51,472 nt of DNA, from the NCBI GenBank assembly GCA_023442775.1, contig JAEZXH010000002.1, positions 1 to 51,472 of the forward strand. The letters are read 5' to 3'. The notes below the pieces were generated by a model. That model saw nothing but the letters and a program-made list of their open reading frames with translations. It did not search any database and was not told the DNA's origin. The translations under genes and the position numbers were made by a program. The DNA comes from Bacillota bacterium (GTDB lineage Bacteria; Bacillota; Clostridia; Tissierellales; Peptoniphilaceae). This document shows, piece after piece, positions 35,000 through 43,067 of the stretch (within the stretch, counting starts at the first letter, position 1; each line of letters begins with the position of its first letter).

Positions 35000-36919
35000 A
35001 TGGGGGGTTTTCACGAGGTGCGAGACACACTGCGCCAGATTGGCCATGCCTGGCCGGCGGTGCTCTTCTTTCCCATATCCTTCTCCATTCTCTACATGGT
35101 GACGGGACTTGGAAGTACCCTCGCCTGTGCGTGGCTCGGGATGTTCTTCGTCAGCCGGTACCAAAAAAGGCACCGGGCCTCGGAGCTTCTTGGGTCCTTT
35201 CTCCTCTCGAGTCTCATGGTGCTCTTGGGCACTTGGGCCGGGTGGAACATCAAGGCGATGCTCGTCTTAAACCTCCTCGTTCCCTTCCTCCTCGTCCTCG
35301 GATGGAGCACCCAGTTCGACCCCAAGGGATTTTTCTTCTACGCCATGGCCTTCGTCTTCACGGAGTTTATGGTCCCGAAGGACATGGGAGAGCTCATCCA
35401 CCTCCTCGAGGGACACGCCCTCGGCTTTTTCGTCCTCGTGGTGTGGATGATGATCGTCCAGAGGATTGCACGGGGCCACGTCAGTCCCGAATACACGATG
35501 AAGAAGCGATTCTCCGACCTCTCGGAACTTCTCTACCTCATGGCGGACCCCCATACCCAGGGGCAGGCCCGGGTCCGCTTTCGGGAGATTTCCCTCGAGA
35601 GCACCATCTTCTTCCAGCGTCACCACGGCCTCGTCGCCCGAGATGACATCCGGAAGAAGCGCTATGACCTCTTTATGATTCTCCTCCAACGCTTCGCCTA
35701 CATCATGGAGCGAGGGGTCCTGTGGGAGGAGTGGAGCCAACTCCACCGCGACACCTTGCACCTCCTCGGGTACTTTACCGTGGAGCTCGCGGGGATTCAG
35801 GACGTGGAGGAGTACCACGCCGCCGCAGAACGGGCGCGGAAGATGCTCGAAGAACCCCATCTTCCCGAGGGGCGCCTCAAGATTTTCTGCCGCTCCTATC
35901 TCCACGCCCTGGTGACCCTCTTGGAAACTTTCGAGGTGCGCCCGACGAGGCGCGAGCCCTTGGACGTCGCCCATCTCCTGAAGCGGTTGAAGCTTCACCT
36001 AAGCCCTGAGACCTTCGAGTTTCGCTATGGCCTTCAGATGGCGGCGGTGATTTTCATGGCCTCCCTCGTCCACACCTACATCGACGCGAGCCACACCTAC
36101 TGGGTGGGGATTCACGCCTTCGTCCTCATTCAGCCCAGCTCCGAGGAGAGTTATGTCCGGGTGCGCACGAGGATGTTTGGGACCATGGTGGCCTGTATCA
36201 TCGAGTTTCTCATCTATCCCTATCTCCCGGGATTTTGGGGGAAGATGGTCTTCGGAGTCCTGATGATTTCCCTGCTCCACGGATTGCGCCCCGGCACCTG
36301 GCTCCACGCCATGAGCGCCGCCCTCTACGCCCTCACCATGGCGGGGCTCACCATCGATGAATACAGCGCAATCTTGCAGCGTTTCTTGTACTTACTCGTC
36401 GCCGTGGGCATCGTCCTCTTGGTGAACCACACCCTTTTGCCCATGACCAGCGCAGGACGTTTCCGCGCCAACATCCGCGCCCTCCTGCGCATCCATAACG
36501 ACTATTGGCTCCTGATTCTCGCCGCCTTGGAGGGCCGGGGAAACATCGCCGAGAGCGGACGGATTCTCGGCAACTTCCACCTCCTCTACAAGGACACCGT
36601 CTCCGCCCTCTCCACCCAGATTCCCGAGGAGGAGAAAAGGCGCGAGGCCCTTGACGGGCTCCTGGAACTGTGGCACATGTTCGCCGAGATGGAGCAGATT
36701 CACCACGTGGCCACCGTCGGCCTTCTCGACGAGGAGGATCTCACAAAGGCCCAATCCCTCGTCGCCGCCATTCGTCGCCATCTCTATCCCATCATCGAAG
36801 TCAAGGACATGGTGGAGGTGCCCTGGGAAGAGGTGAAAAACGAAGACTTTACAACCCTTCTCGACCACTATCTCAAGCGGGCGGTGGCCCTCTCCGCCGT
36901 CCCCTTTGTCGAGGCCTAA
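35000..36919 (+). CDS. FUSC-family membrane protein
   Basis: The 639-residue protein has two blocks of hydrophobic segments (about 15-155 and 345-480), separated by a soluble helical domain and followed by a cytoplasmic helical tail. This is the layout of the fusaric acid resistance/aromatic acid exporter group (FUSC). The second block includes the HTYWVGIHAFVLIQPSSEES stretch, which matches the family's conserved loop. AAGGAGG precedes ATG 35000. It may form one operon with the YwaF-like gene nine bases downstream. Substrate unknown. Confidence 0.82.
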   Translation: MGGFHEVRDTLRQIGHAWPAVLFFPISFSILYMVTGLGSTLACAWLGMFFVSRYQKRHRASELLGSFLLSSLMVLLGTWAGWNIKAMLVLNLLVPFLLVLGWSTQFDPKGFFFYAMAFVFTEFMVPKDMGELIHLLEGHALGFFVLVVWMMIVQRIARGHVSPEYTMKKRFSDLSELLYLMADPHTQGQARVRFREISLESTIFFQRHHGLVARDDIRKKRYDLFMILLQRFAYIMERGVLWEEWSQLHRDTLHLLGYFTVELAGIQDVEEYHAAAERARKMLEEPHLPEGRLKIFCRSYLHALVTLLETFEVRPTRREPLDVAHLLKRLKLHLSPETFEFRYGLQMAAVIFMASLVHTYIDASHTYWVGIHAFVLIQPSSEESYVRVRTRMFGTMVACIIEFLIYPYLPGFWGKMVFGVLMISLLHGLRPGTWLHAMSAALYALTMAGLTIDEYSAILQRFLYLLVAVGIVLLVNHTLLPMTSAGRFRANIRALLRIHNDYWLLILAALEGRGNIAESGRILGNFHLLYKDTVSALSTQIPEEEKRREALDGLLELWHMFAEMEQIHHVATVGLLDEEDLTKAQSLVAAIRRHLYPIIEVKDMVEVPWEEVKNEDFTTLLDHYLKRAVALSAVPFVEA

Positions 36920-36928
36920 GGAGGCAAT

Positions 36929-37657
36929 ATGATTCCTTTCCTTCACCACTTTTATCGCTCCGTTCCCGACGGACACTTTCAGCCCTATGGGCCGAGTCAC
37001 CTCCTCTTTTTGATTCTGTGCATCGGCACGGTCTACGCCGTTGGAAAACTCCCGAAGCGCTACTTTCCCGCCCTGCGTGCGGTCCTCTTCTCCTATTTCT
37101 TCTTCGACGTCATCAACCGCTACGGGTTCTACGGCTTTAGCGGCTACTCTGGGCTCACCGAGTCGTTGCCCTTCTACCACTGCCGTTTCGTGGTGCTCAT
37201 GAGCCTCGTCTACAGCGTGCGCCCGTCGAAGCCCTTGGGAAGCCTCATCTACTACTGGGGGATCATGGGTGGCGTTGCCTCCTTGGTCTATCCCGTTCCC
37301 GATTCCTTCCTTTGGCCCCACATCCTCCTCATGCTCTTCTTCCTCTACCACACAGGCATCTTCTCCATGGCGGTGATGGTGCGCCGGGAGGGGAATGCGG
37401 ATTGGGACTTGGACAAGATTCGCAAGGTCACCTTCTTGTACAATCTCTTCCTCATTGTGTTAAACGTCAAACTCCACGCCAACTATGGCATGCTCGCCCG
37501 CCCGCCGATGCTCGAAGGGTTCCTCATGCGCTTTGGCCCGGTGGTCTACACCCTCTTTGCCCTCTGCCTCTTCGACACCTTCCTCCGCGCCATCGCCTTG
37601 GTGACGGCGAAGGGACACGAGGTCATCGCCCTAGTCACGGAGCACTCTGAAGGATGA
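36929..37657 (+). CDS. YwaF/TMEM164-like integral membrane protein
   Basis: The 242-residue protein has about seven hydrophobic segments. The motif ESLPFYHCRFVVL matches the conserved LPL-HCR region of the YwaF (TIGR02206) family, a prokaryotic relative of TMEM164, whose biological role in bacteria is unclear. AAGGAGGC precedes ATG 36929, nine bases after the FUSC stop, so the two are co-transcribed. Its natural terminator has been split by the mobile element: the left arm is at 37662-37674, the right arm at 43073-43084. Confidence 0.8.
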   Translation: MIPFLHHFYRSVPDGHFQPYGPSHLLFLILCIGTVYAVGKLPKRYFPALRAVLFSYFFFDVINRYGFYGFSGYSGLTESLPFYHCRFVVLMSLVYSVRPSKPLGSLIYYWGIMGGVASLVYPVPDSFLWPHILLMLFFLYHTGIFSMAVMVRREGNADWDLDKIRKVTFLYNLFLIVLNVKLHANYGMLARPPMLEGFLMRFGPVVYTLFALCLFDTFLRAIALVTAKGHEVIALVTEHSEG

Positions 37658-37681
37658 GCAAAAAAGAAAGCCCCTTAGATG

Positions 37682-37701
37682 GGTGCTCGTAAGACAGTAA
37701 T
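37682..37701 (+). repeat. Left terminal inverted repeat of the element
   Basis: GGTGCTCGTAAGACAGTAAT. It matches the reverse complement of the right end in 18 of 20 positions. A second, inward-facing partial copy (ATTACTATTTTAC at 37710-37722) makes a hairpin with it, probably a further recombinase binding site. Confidence 0.75.
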
Positions 37702-37758
37702 TCTAAAAAATTACTATTTTACGGCATCTGTCTGGCAGGGTTGGAAACAACAAGGAAA

Positions 37759-37799
37759 AGAACGATGTCGAGTCGAAAGGCCGGCATCGTTCTTTTTTT
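37759..37799 (+). terminator. Terminator just inside the left end of the element
   Basis: AGAACGATG (37759-37767) pairs with CATCGTTCT (37785-37793) with an internal bulge, followed by T. It may insulate the element from host read-through. Confidence 0.75.
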
Positions 37800-37832
37800 C
37801 AACAAAATATTAGAATTACGGAGGTATTTACC

Positions 37833-38078
37833 ATGAAACACCTGTTATCTTGTGAATTTAACCTTGATACTGCTTGTGTAGAGCTTTGCTTTTCAGACGG
37901 CAGCATGGTTTCTATCGACACTATTGCTGTGGAAAATGAAGTGGTAAACAATATGTATCAACAGTCGGAACTCGACTATCTGATCTATAATGACCCTGCT
38001 GCATACGCTAATTTGATATTATGCGGCAATCCCAAAGCCTATCTAAAGGCAGTAACAGAATACAAATCGCTTGATTGA
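37833..38078 (+). CDS. DUF6061-like small protein
   Basis: The 81-residue acidic protein (CVELCFSDGSMVSIDTIAVE, then SELDYLIYNDPAAYANL) resembles the DUF6061 family, which I know from integrative elements of gut Bacillota; no function is established. ACGGAGGT precedes the ATG. It has its own terminator, so it is expressed alone, ahead of the radical SAM genes. It has only two cysteines close together and no leader-peptide look, so it does not resemble a RiPP precursor. Confidence 0.7.
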   Translation: MKHLLSCEFNLDTACVELCFSDGSMVSIDTIAVENEVVNNMYQQSELDYLIYNDPAAYANLILCGNPKAYLKAVTEYKSLD

Positions 38079-38084
38079 TTTGCC

Positions 38085-38114
38085 ACGCCCCAAGGTCAAC
38101 TTGGGGCGTATTTT
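38085..38114 (+). terminator. Terminator after the DUF6061-like gene
   Basis: ACGCCCCAAG (38085-38094) pairs with CTTGGGGCGT (38100-38109), followed by ATTTT. Confidence 0.85.
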
Positions 38115-38157
38115 CAAAAATGCTACACTTTAATGTGTTGGATTCCACCGTACTATT

Positions 38158-38187
38158 TTGAAAATCGTCGTAGCCTCATGATATAAT
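38158..38187 (+). promoter_or_regulatory. Promoter of the radical SAM pair
   Basis: TTGAAA (38158-38163), 18-base spacer, TATAAT (38182-38187). Just after it the TGTGTGTCCACACA stretch (about 38191-38204) is a short dyad that could bind a regulator. Confidence 0.65.
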
Positions 38188-38222
38188 AGATGTGTGTCCA
38201 CACATAAAACAATTATTGCACT

Positions 38223-39137
38223 ATGGAGAAAAAATATGAGATTGTCATCTTTTTTTCATTTCGCCACATTTGGCGTGAAAACAATCTTATTTGGAAAAAG
38301 GAACCTATTTTGGGTACGGTTATCGTGACTGACAAATGCAACCTGCATTGCAAACATTGTTCGGTCAACAATATTACAGCGGTTATCTATCCATATGAGC
38401 AAATCCGAAATGAAATGCAGCAGCTTTATGATATGGGCATTCGCATTCTGTTTTTCTGCGGCGGTGAAACCTTCCTCTGGAAAGACGGAGAGCGTAATCT
38501 CCGTGATTTAGTGATCGAAGCTAAGCAGATGGGATTTCTCATCGTCAATGTGGTGACGAACGGAACATTCCCCATTGATCTTCCAGAAGCCGACGTGATT
38601 CTTCTCAGCTTGGATGGTGATACGCAACGTCACAATGAAGTCCGTGGCGATACATATGACATCATTATGAAGAACATAAGCAATGCTACCGCAGACAACA
38701 TTTGTTTCTATATGGCCATCAACCAGATCAACAAGGACTATGTACGGGATGTCTGCATCACTGCCCGTGACACAAAGAATGTCCGAGCAGTATCCTTCAA
38801 TTTCCACACACCTTACCCAGATACAAAGGAGTTGGCTCTTACGACGGAAGAAAAAGCTGCTTGCTGCGCTGCCATCACCCAGATGATGAAGGAAGGTGCG
38901 CCGGTATTCAATTTGAAAAGTGCTTTTCCGTATCTCATTGAGAACCGTTTCCCGACGCCTTGCTATCAGTGTGTTGTCATGGAGAACGGAAAGTTGTCCA
39001 TCTGCGGACGCTGTATCGAGGTTCCGGGACTGTGCGAACAATGCGGCTATTTCTTTGTGACTGAGTACACACTTCTGTTCAGAGGTAATCCAAAAATTAT
39101 ATTCGAAATGCTTCGAACATATCTAAAGTACATTTAG
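38223..39137 (+). CDS. Radical SAM protein with C-terminal cysteine cluster; 5' end probably frameshifted
   Basis: The protein carries the radical SAM CxxxCxxC as CNLHCKHC, the GGE motif (FFCGGETF) and a C-terminal cluster (CYQC, then CGRC, then CEQCGYFF) for a second iron-sulfur site, as in SPASM-type enzymes. The frame from ATG 38223 (304 residues) has no ribosome binding site. ATG 38236 has a well-placed GGAG and opens MRLSSFFHFATFGVKTILFG, and would join the main frame if one A were added to the run at 38295-38299. So a one-base deletion near 38297 is likely, real or technical. Substrate unknown; it lies eight bases before a second radical SAM gene. Confidence 0.75.
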   Translation: MEKKYEIVIFFSFRHIWRENNLIWKKEPILGTVIVTDKCNLHCKHCSVNNITAVIYPYEQIRNEMQQLYDMGIRILFFCGGETFLWKDGERNLRDLVIEAKQMGFLIVNVVTNGTFPIDLPEADVILLSLDGDTQRHNEVRGDTYDIIMKNISNATADNICFYMAINQINKDYVRDVCITARDTKNVRAVSFNFHTPYPDTKELALTTEEKAACCAAITQMMKEGAPVFNLKSAFPYLIENRFPTPCYQCVVMENGKLSICGRCIEVPGLCEQCGYFFVTEYTLLFRGNPKIIFEMLRTYLKYI

Positions 39138-39144
39138 GTGAACT

Positions 39145-40398
39145 ATGAGTATCATTACGAATCTGACACGAATGTGGCTGACCAGATCGGTCAAGCCATT
39201 TACATTCAAAAATGAATATGACGAACGGCTACCATTTGCAGATTGTGAAAACCTTGGACTATATGTTCATATTCCGTTTTGTAAAAGCATCTGCAATTTC
39301 TGCCCTTATTGCAAGGTTGGCTATTCCAGAGAACTTTGCAACAGATACATAGATTCCTTACTCAAGGAAATCCACCTTGTAGGAAATCAGTATCCAGGCA
39401 AGAAAAAAGTAACCAGCATATATTTTGGCGGCGGCACACCGGCTTTGGTGGCTGACCGTATCGGTGAGATTATCGATGCCCTGAACGAGCATTTTATCAT
39501 CACAGAGGGAATTGGTCTGGAGCTGCATCCAGAAAATGTGACGAAGGAAGTCCTTGCGGTGTTAAAGGCTGCCGGTGTAACCAAGGTCAGCATTGGCATT
39601 CAGTCTTTCCGCAATAAATATCAGAGTATCCTTGGAAGAAAGGCCGTTGATACCCACGCAATGAAAAAAGCATTGGATGCAGTGAGGTTTGAAACCGTTT
39701 CAATGGACTTTATCTTTGCACTCCCTGAGCAAACATATGATGATTTGAAGTCTGACATCGACGAAGCCTTTTCTCTGGGTGCAAATCATGTTGCTATTTA
39801 TCCGTTTATTGATTTTACCTTTACGGCAAGCCCGGTAAAGACCATGCCTAAAAAAGAAAAGCGAGAGCTGTTGGACAGTATTACAAGGTATTGCATGAGC
39901 AAGGGGTATTCCCGCAACTCCATTTGGACATTCTCCAGTGAACCAGAAGCAAACTACTCCTCTATGACAAGAGACAACTTCCTTGGCTTTGGTTGTTCCG
40001 CAACAACCCTGCTAAGAAATCAGTTTAAGATCAATACATTTGATATAGCATCCTATTGCGAGAGAATCGGCAGAGAGACGCTGGCTACTTCTCTTACAAT
40101 CCGTTTTACAAAGCGACAGAGAATGATTTACTGGCTGTTCTGGACAGCATATAGCACTAAGGTAAACGCAAAGGACTTTGAACGGTTTTTTGGTGTGCCA
40201 CTGAAAAAGATGTATGGCTTCGAGCTTTGGGCTGCCAAGCGACTGCGGTTTGTGACCGAAGAAAACGGCATGTACGCCATGACCTTGAAGGGTGCGTTCT
40301 ATTACCATTATTACGAGAATTTCTACACGCTGTCCTACATCGACAAAATGTGGGGCATTATGCGAAAAGAAGCGTTTCCGGACATGCTTGAACTGTAA
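39145..40398 (+). CDS. HemW-like radical SAM protein
   Basis: The 417-residue protein belongs to the coproporphyrinogen oxidase-like (HemW/HutW) radical SAM branch. It has YVHIPFCKSICNFCPYCK with the CxxxCxxC, then IYFGGGTPAL, the ELHPENVT segment and a VSIGIQSF stretch. The C-terminal winged-helix-like region (LKGAFYYHYYENFYTL) is shorter than in HemW. AGGTGA precedes the ATG, and it follows the first radical SAM gene by seven bases, so the two work together. Possible roles are haem use or radical methylation; true coproporphyrinogen oxidation is unlikely without further residues. Confidence 0.8.
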   Translation: MSIITNLTRMWLTRSVKPFTFKNEYDERLPFADCENLGLYVHIPFCKSICNFCPYCKVGYSRELCNRYIDSLLKEIHLVGNQYPGKKKVTSIYFGGGTPALVADRIGEIIDALNEHFIITEGIGLELHPENVTKEVLAVLKAAGVTKVSIGIQSFRNKYQSILGRKAVDTHAMKKALDAVRFETVSMDFIFALPEQTYDDLKSDIDEAFSLGANHVAIYPFIDFTFTASPVKTMPKKEKRELLDSITRYCMSKGYSRNSIWTFSSEPEANYSSMTRDNFLGFGCSATTLLRNQFKINTFDIASYCERIGRETLATSLTIRFTKRQRMIYWLFWTAYSTKVNAKDFERFFGVPLKKMYGFELWAAKRLRFVTEENGMYAMTLKGAFYYHYYENFYTLSYIDKMWGIMRKEAFPDMLEL

Positions 40399-40414
40399 AG
40401 GATGGTGAGCATTT

Positions 40415-40762
40415 TTGCCAGATAACAGAAACAGGGTTCGTCCAAAGCAGATAAAGTTTTTTGTGAACGATCAAGAATACGAGTTGATAAGAAAGAAAAT
40501 GGCGCAAATGGGAACAGACAACATGAGTGCCTATATTCGAAAAATGGTAATCGATGGGTATGTTGTGAATTTGGATATGCCTGAACTCCGTGAGCTGACT
40601 TCCAAATTGAAACGAATATCCAACAGTGAAAACCAGATTGCCAAACAGCTCAACACAACAGGTAACATCTACGAAGCTGATATCGAAGAAATCAAAAAGA
40701 ATCAGGAAGAAATTTACGAAGGCATTAAAAAAATTCTGCTTTCTCTCTCCCATCTGAAGTGA
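40415..40762 (+). CDS. MobC-like relaxosome accessory protein
   Basis: The 115-residue basic protein has a ribbon-helix-helix-like start (RPKQIKFFVNDQEYELIRKKM, then MSAYIRKMVIDGYVV) and a helical tail, as in MobC proteins that help a relaxase nick the origin of transfer. The start is TTG 40415, ten bases after AAAGGATGG. No relaxase gene follows, which is unusual, since in related elements it normally sits just downstream. The element may need a helper relaxase or may have lost transfer ability. Confidence 0.72.
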   Translation: MPDNRNRVRPKQIKFFVNDQEYELIRKKMAQMGTDNMSAYIRKMVIDGYVVNLDMPELRELTSKLKRISNSENQIAKQLNTTGNIYEADIEEIKKNQEEIYEGIKKILLSLSHLK

Positions 40763-40882
40763 TATCAGCTCCGCAGGAGCGTAGCCGATTTTGAAAAAAT
40801 CGTCAAAGGGCTTGGGATGCTTCCCAACAATACTTTGAATAAATCGAATTAAAGTGAATGAAAGAAAAGGAGGCTCGACAGG
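40763..40882. other. Intergenic region after mobC, possible remnant of a transfer origin or gene
   Basis: Contains a TTGGGA-TGCT-TCCCAA inverted repeat (about 40811-40828) and an open stretch reading RSVADFEKIVKGLGMLPNNT without a start codon. Either a transfer origin beside mobC or the tail of a lost gene. Low certainty. Confidence 0.3.
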
Positions 40883-41131
40883 ATGGATGAGAAACGAACA
40901 GAGGAAGAAGCCCGTAAGCTTACTCCCGAAGAAATAGATGATATGATTTTTGAGGAGCAAATTGCGAGTGGAGAGCATAACGAGAAAGTTCCCGAATACT
41001 ACTTCTCCAATCCCGACCCGTATGCCAAGATCGAGTCTCGCCCCGATGATGCACCAAAGCGTGACATCAAGTTTGATGAGAACGGTAACATCGTTGTAAA
41101 AAATCCGTCTGCCTTTTGGTTGCCGAAGTGA
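40883..41131 (+). CDS. Small acidic protein of the element, unknown function
   Basis: The 82-residue protein (EEARKLTPEEIDDMIFEEQI, then EYYFSNPDPYAKIE) has no recognised domain. AAAAGGAGG lies nine bases before the ATG. Its stop overlaps the GTG of the TnpW-like gene (GTGA), so it is translated as part of the recombinase operon. I do not recognise the family beyond its position next to tnpW and the recombinase. Confidence 0.65.
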   Translation: MDEKRTEEEARKLTPEEIDDMIFEEQIASGEHNEKVPEYYFSNPDPYAKIESRPDDAPKRDIKFDENGNIVVKNPSAFWLPK

Positions 41132-41274
41132 CAATCGTGGATGAAATCGGCGGCGCAGAATACACAGTTACAGGCAGCTACGAGGGCACGGAAACTCTTG
41201 ATAAAAAGCTGGGACGCATTATGGAGCAGAACGCTGCCGATGATGAATCTGATATCACGGAGGATGGCGAATGA
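41128..41274 (+). CDS. TnpW-like transposon protein (48 residues)
   Basis: This short gene starts at GTG 41128 (overlapping the previous stop) and ends at the TGA 41272-41274. The product has the TnpW-type core IGGAEYTVTGSYEGTETLDKK followed by a short helix with KLGRIM. TnpW is a small protein of unknown function linked to TnpX-type recombinases. It overlaps the possible recombinase start at 41271 (ATGA). Its size puts it below common gene-finding limits. Confidence 0.65.
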   Translation: MTIVDEIGGAEYTVTGSYEGTETLDKKLGRIMEQNAADDESDITEDGE

Positions 41275-41351
41275 ATAGCGACACCTCTCTTGATATAAAC
41301 AACCATTCCAATCCTGTACAGACAGTTGCCCAACAAAAGGAGGATAACGAA

Positions 41352-43010
41352 ATGTTAAGGGCAACCGACAAAATCACGGCACTTTATTGCAGATTGTCCG
41401 TAGAGGACACCAAGGATGAGAAGAAAAACGGCAAAGAGGATTTGTCAAATTCCATCCAAAATCAAAAGGCTATGTTGCTTCAATACGCACGAGATCACCG
41501 CTTTTCCCATCCGACATTTTTCATCGCTGACGGCTACAGCGGTGTGACCTATGATCGTCCTGGTTTTCAGAAAATGCTTGATGAAATTGAAGCCGGTCAT
41601 GTGGGTACGGTCATTACGAAAGACCTGTCAAGGCTTGGGCGAAACTCCGCTATGACGGGACTGTATATCAACTACACTTTCTCTCAGAATGATGTCCGCT
41701 ACATCGCCATCAACGACCACTTTGACAGCATCATCCCCAACAACACCGACAGTGACATTGCCGGTATAAAAAACTGGTTCAACGAATTTTTCGCCAAAGA
41801 TACAAGCCGAAAAATTCGTGCGGTGCAAAAAGCCAAGGGTGAGCGTGGTGAAAGATTGACCGTCCATGTGCCGTATGGCTACATGAAAAATCCCGAAAAT
41901 CCAAAGGAATGGATTATTGACGAGGAAGCTGCACAGGTGATCAAGAAGATTTTCACGCTCTGCATGAATGGGCGTGGACCGAGCCAAATTGCAGACCAGC
42001 TTGAAAAGGACAAGACACTCACACCTACCGCATACAAAAACAAGCAAGGCGAAAAAACACCGCACACCGAGTCGGGGAACCCTTACCGCTGGCACGAAAG
42101 CACCATCGTCAATATTCTTGAACGCAAAGAATACATCGGTGCTACTGTCAATTTCAAGACCTACACCAATTCCATTTGGGACAAAAAGCAGCGGGAAAAT
42201 CCCGAAGAAAATCGAGTGATTTTCTACAACACCTATCCTGCCATTATCGAGCAGGAAGTCTTTGACAAGGTGCAGGAGATTCGTCAGCAGCGACACAGGC
42301 GAACGGCAACAGGCAAGAGCAGTCCGTTTTCGGGATTGGTGTTCTGTGCTGATTGCAAGCAGAAGCTCTACTATTCCACCACCAGATACTTTGAAAAGCG
42401 ACAGGACTTTTTCACCTGTTCCACTCATCGAGCCAACAAGGACAAGTGCAGTGGACACTATATTCGTGCCGTAGTTTTGGAGGATTTGGTCTGGAATCAC
42501 ATGAAAGAGGTTATCTCGTATGTGACCCGATATGAAGCACATTTCAGGGTGGAAATGGAGCAAAAACTCCGTCTGCAAAGCGAGGAAACCATAAGGGTAT
42601 ACAAGAAGCGTCTGGCACAGGCAGAAAAGCGTATAGGGGAACTTGACCGCCTGTTTATCAAAATCTACGAGGACAACGCCAAGGGCAAGCTGAACGATGA
42701 TCGCTTTGCCATGATGAGCAAGACCTACGAGGATGAGCAGGCGCAGCTCAAAGTTGAAATCGTAAATCTGCAAAAAGAGATTGAAGTACAGGAACGACAG
42801 ATAGAAGACCTTGAACAGTTTATTCAGCGGGCACGCAGATACACCGACCTCACAGAACTTACGCCATATGTTCTCAGAGAGCTTGTAAAGGCGGTTTATG
42901 TGGAGGCACCGGACAAGTCCAGCGGTAAACGCAAACAGAGGGTACATATCGAATATGACCTTGTTGGCTATATTCCCGTGGATGAACTGATAAAAGCGGA
43001 ACAGGCATGA
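41352..43010 (+). CDS. Large serine recombinase (TnpX-like)
   Basis: The 552-residue recombinase has the resolvase catalytic domain with serine S16 in ITALYCRLSVED, then DGYSGVTYDRPGF and VITKDLSRLGRN, the recombinase domain with VPYGYM, and the zinc-binding region (FCADC, then CSTHRANKDKC). A long coiled coil (about 400-500) and a C-terminal tail follow. It excises and integrates the element. Start 41352 is preferred because AAAGGAGG lies just before; an ATG at 41271 overlapping tnpW would add 27 residues. All catalytic residues appear intact. Confidence 0.9.
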   Translation: MLRATDKITALYCRLSVEDTKDEKKNGKEDLSNSIQNQKAMLLQYARDHRFSHPTFFIADGYSGVTYDRPGFQKMLDEIEAGHVGTVITKDLSRLGRNSAMTGLYINYTFSQNDVRYIAINDHFDSIIPNNTDSDIAGIKNWFNEFFAKDTSRKIRAVQKAKGERGERLTVHVPYGYMKNPENPKEWIIDEEAAQVIKKIFTLCMNGRGPSQIADQLEKDKTLTPTAYKNKQGEKTPHTESGNPYRWHESTIVNILERKEYIGATVNFKTYTNSIWDKKQRENPEENRVIFYNTYPAIIEQEVFDKVQEIRQQRHRRTATGKSSPFSGLVFCADCKQKLYYSTTRYFEKRQDFFTCSTHRANKDKCSGHYIRAVVLEDLVWNHMKEVISYVTRYEAHFRVEMEQKLRLQSEETIRVYKKRLAQAEKRIGELDRLFIKIYEDNAKGKLNDDRFAMMSKTYEDEQAQLKVEIVNLQKEIEVQERQIEDLEQFIQRARRYTDLTELTPYVLRELVKAVYVEAPDKSSGKRKQRVHIEYDLVGYIPVDELIKAEQA

Positions 43011-43042
43011 CCGAAATCATGCCTGTTCCAAGAAATTCACAT

Positions 43043-43062
43043 ATTACTGTTTTACGACCACC
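43043..43062 (-). repeat. Right terminal inverted repeat of the element
   Basis: Reads GGTGGTCGTAAAACAGTAAT on the minus strand, 18 of 20 identical to the left end. Five bases separate it from the TT at 43068-43069. Confidence 0.75.
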
Positions 43063-43067
43063 GAGCA

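Noticed and set aside
40763..40860. Peptide-like frame RSVADFEKIVKGLGML after mobC
   Set aside because: No start codon; kept only as a possible remnant, not as a gene.
43016..43040. Hairpin of the recombinase end as a terminator (ATCATGCCTGTTCC against GGAACAGGCATGA)
   Set aside because: A strong inverted repeat GGAACAGGCATGA / TCATGCCTGTTCC spans the recombinase stop, but no T-run follows; it may stabilise the message or be a weak terminator, so I did not list it.
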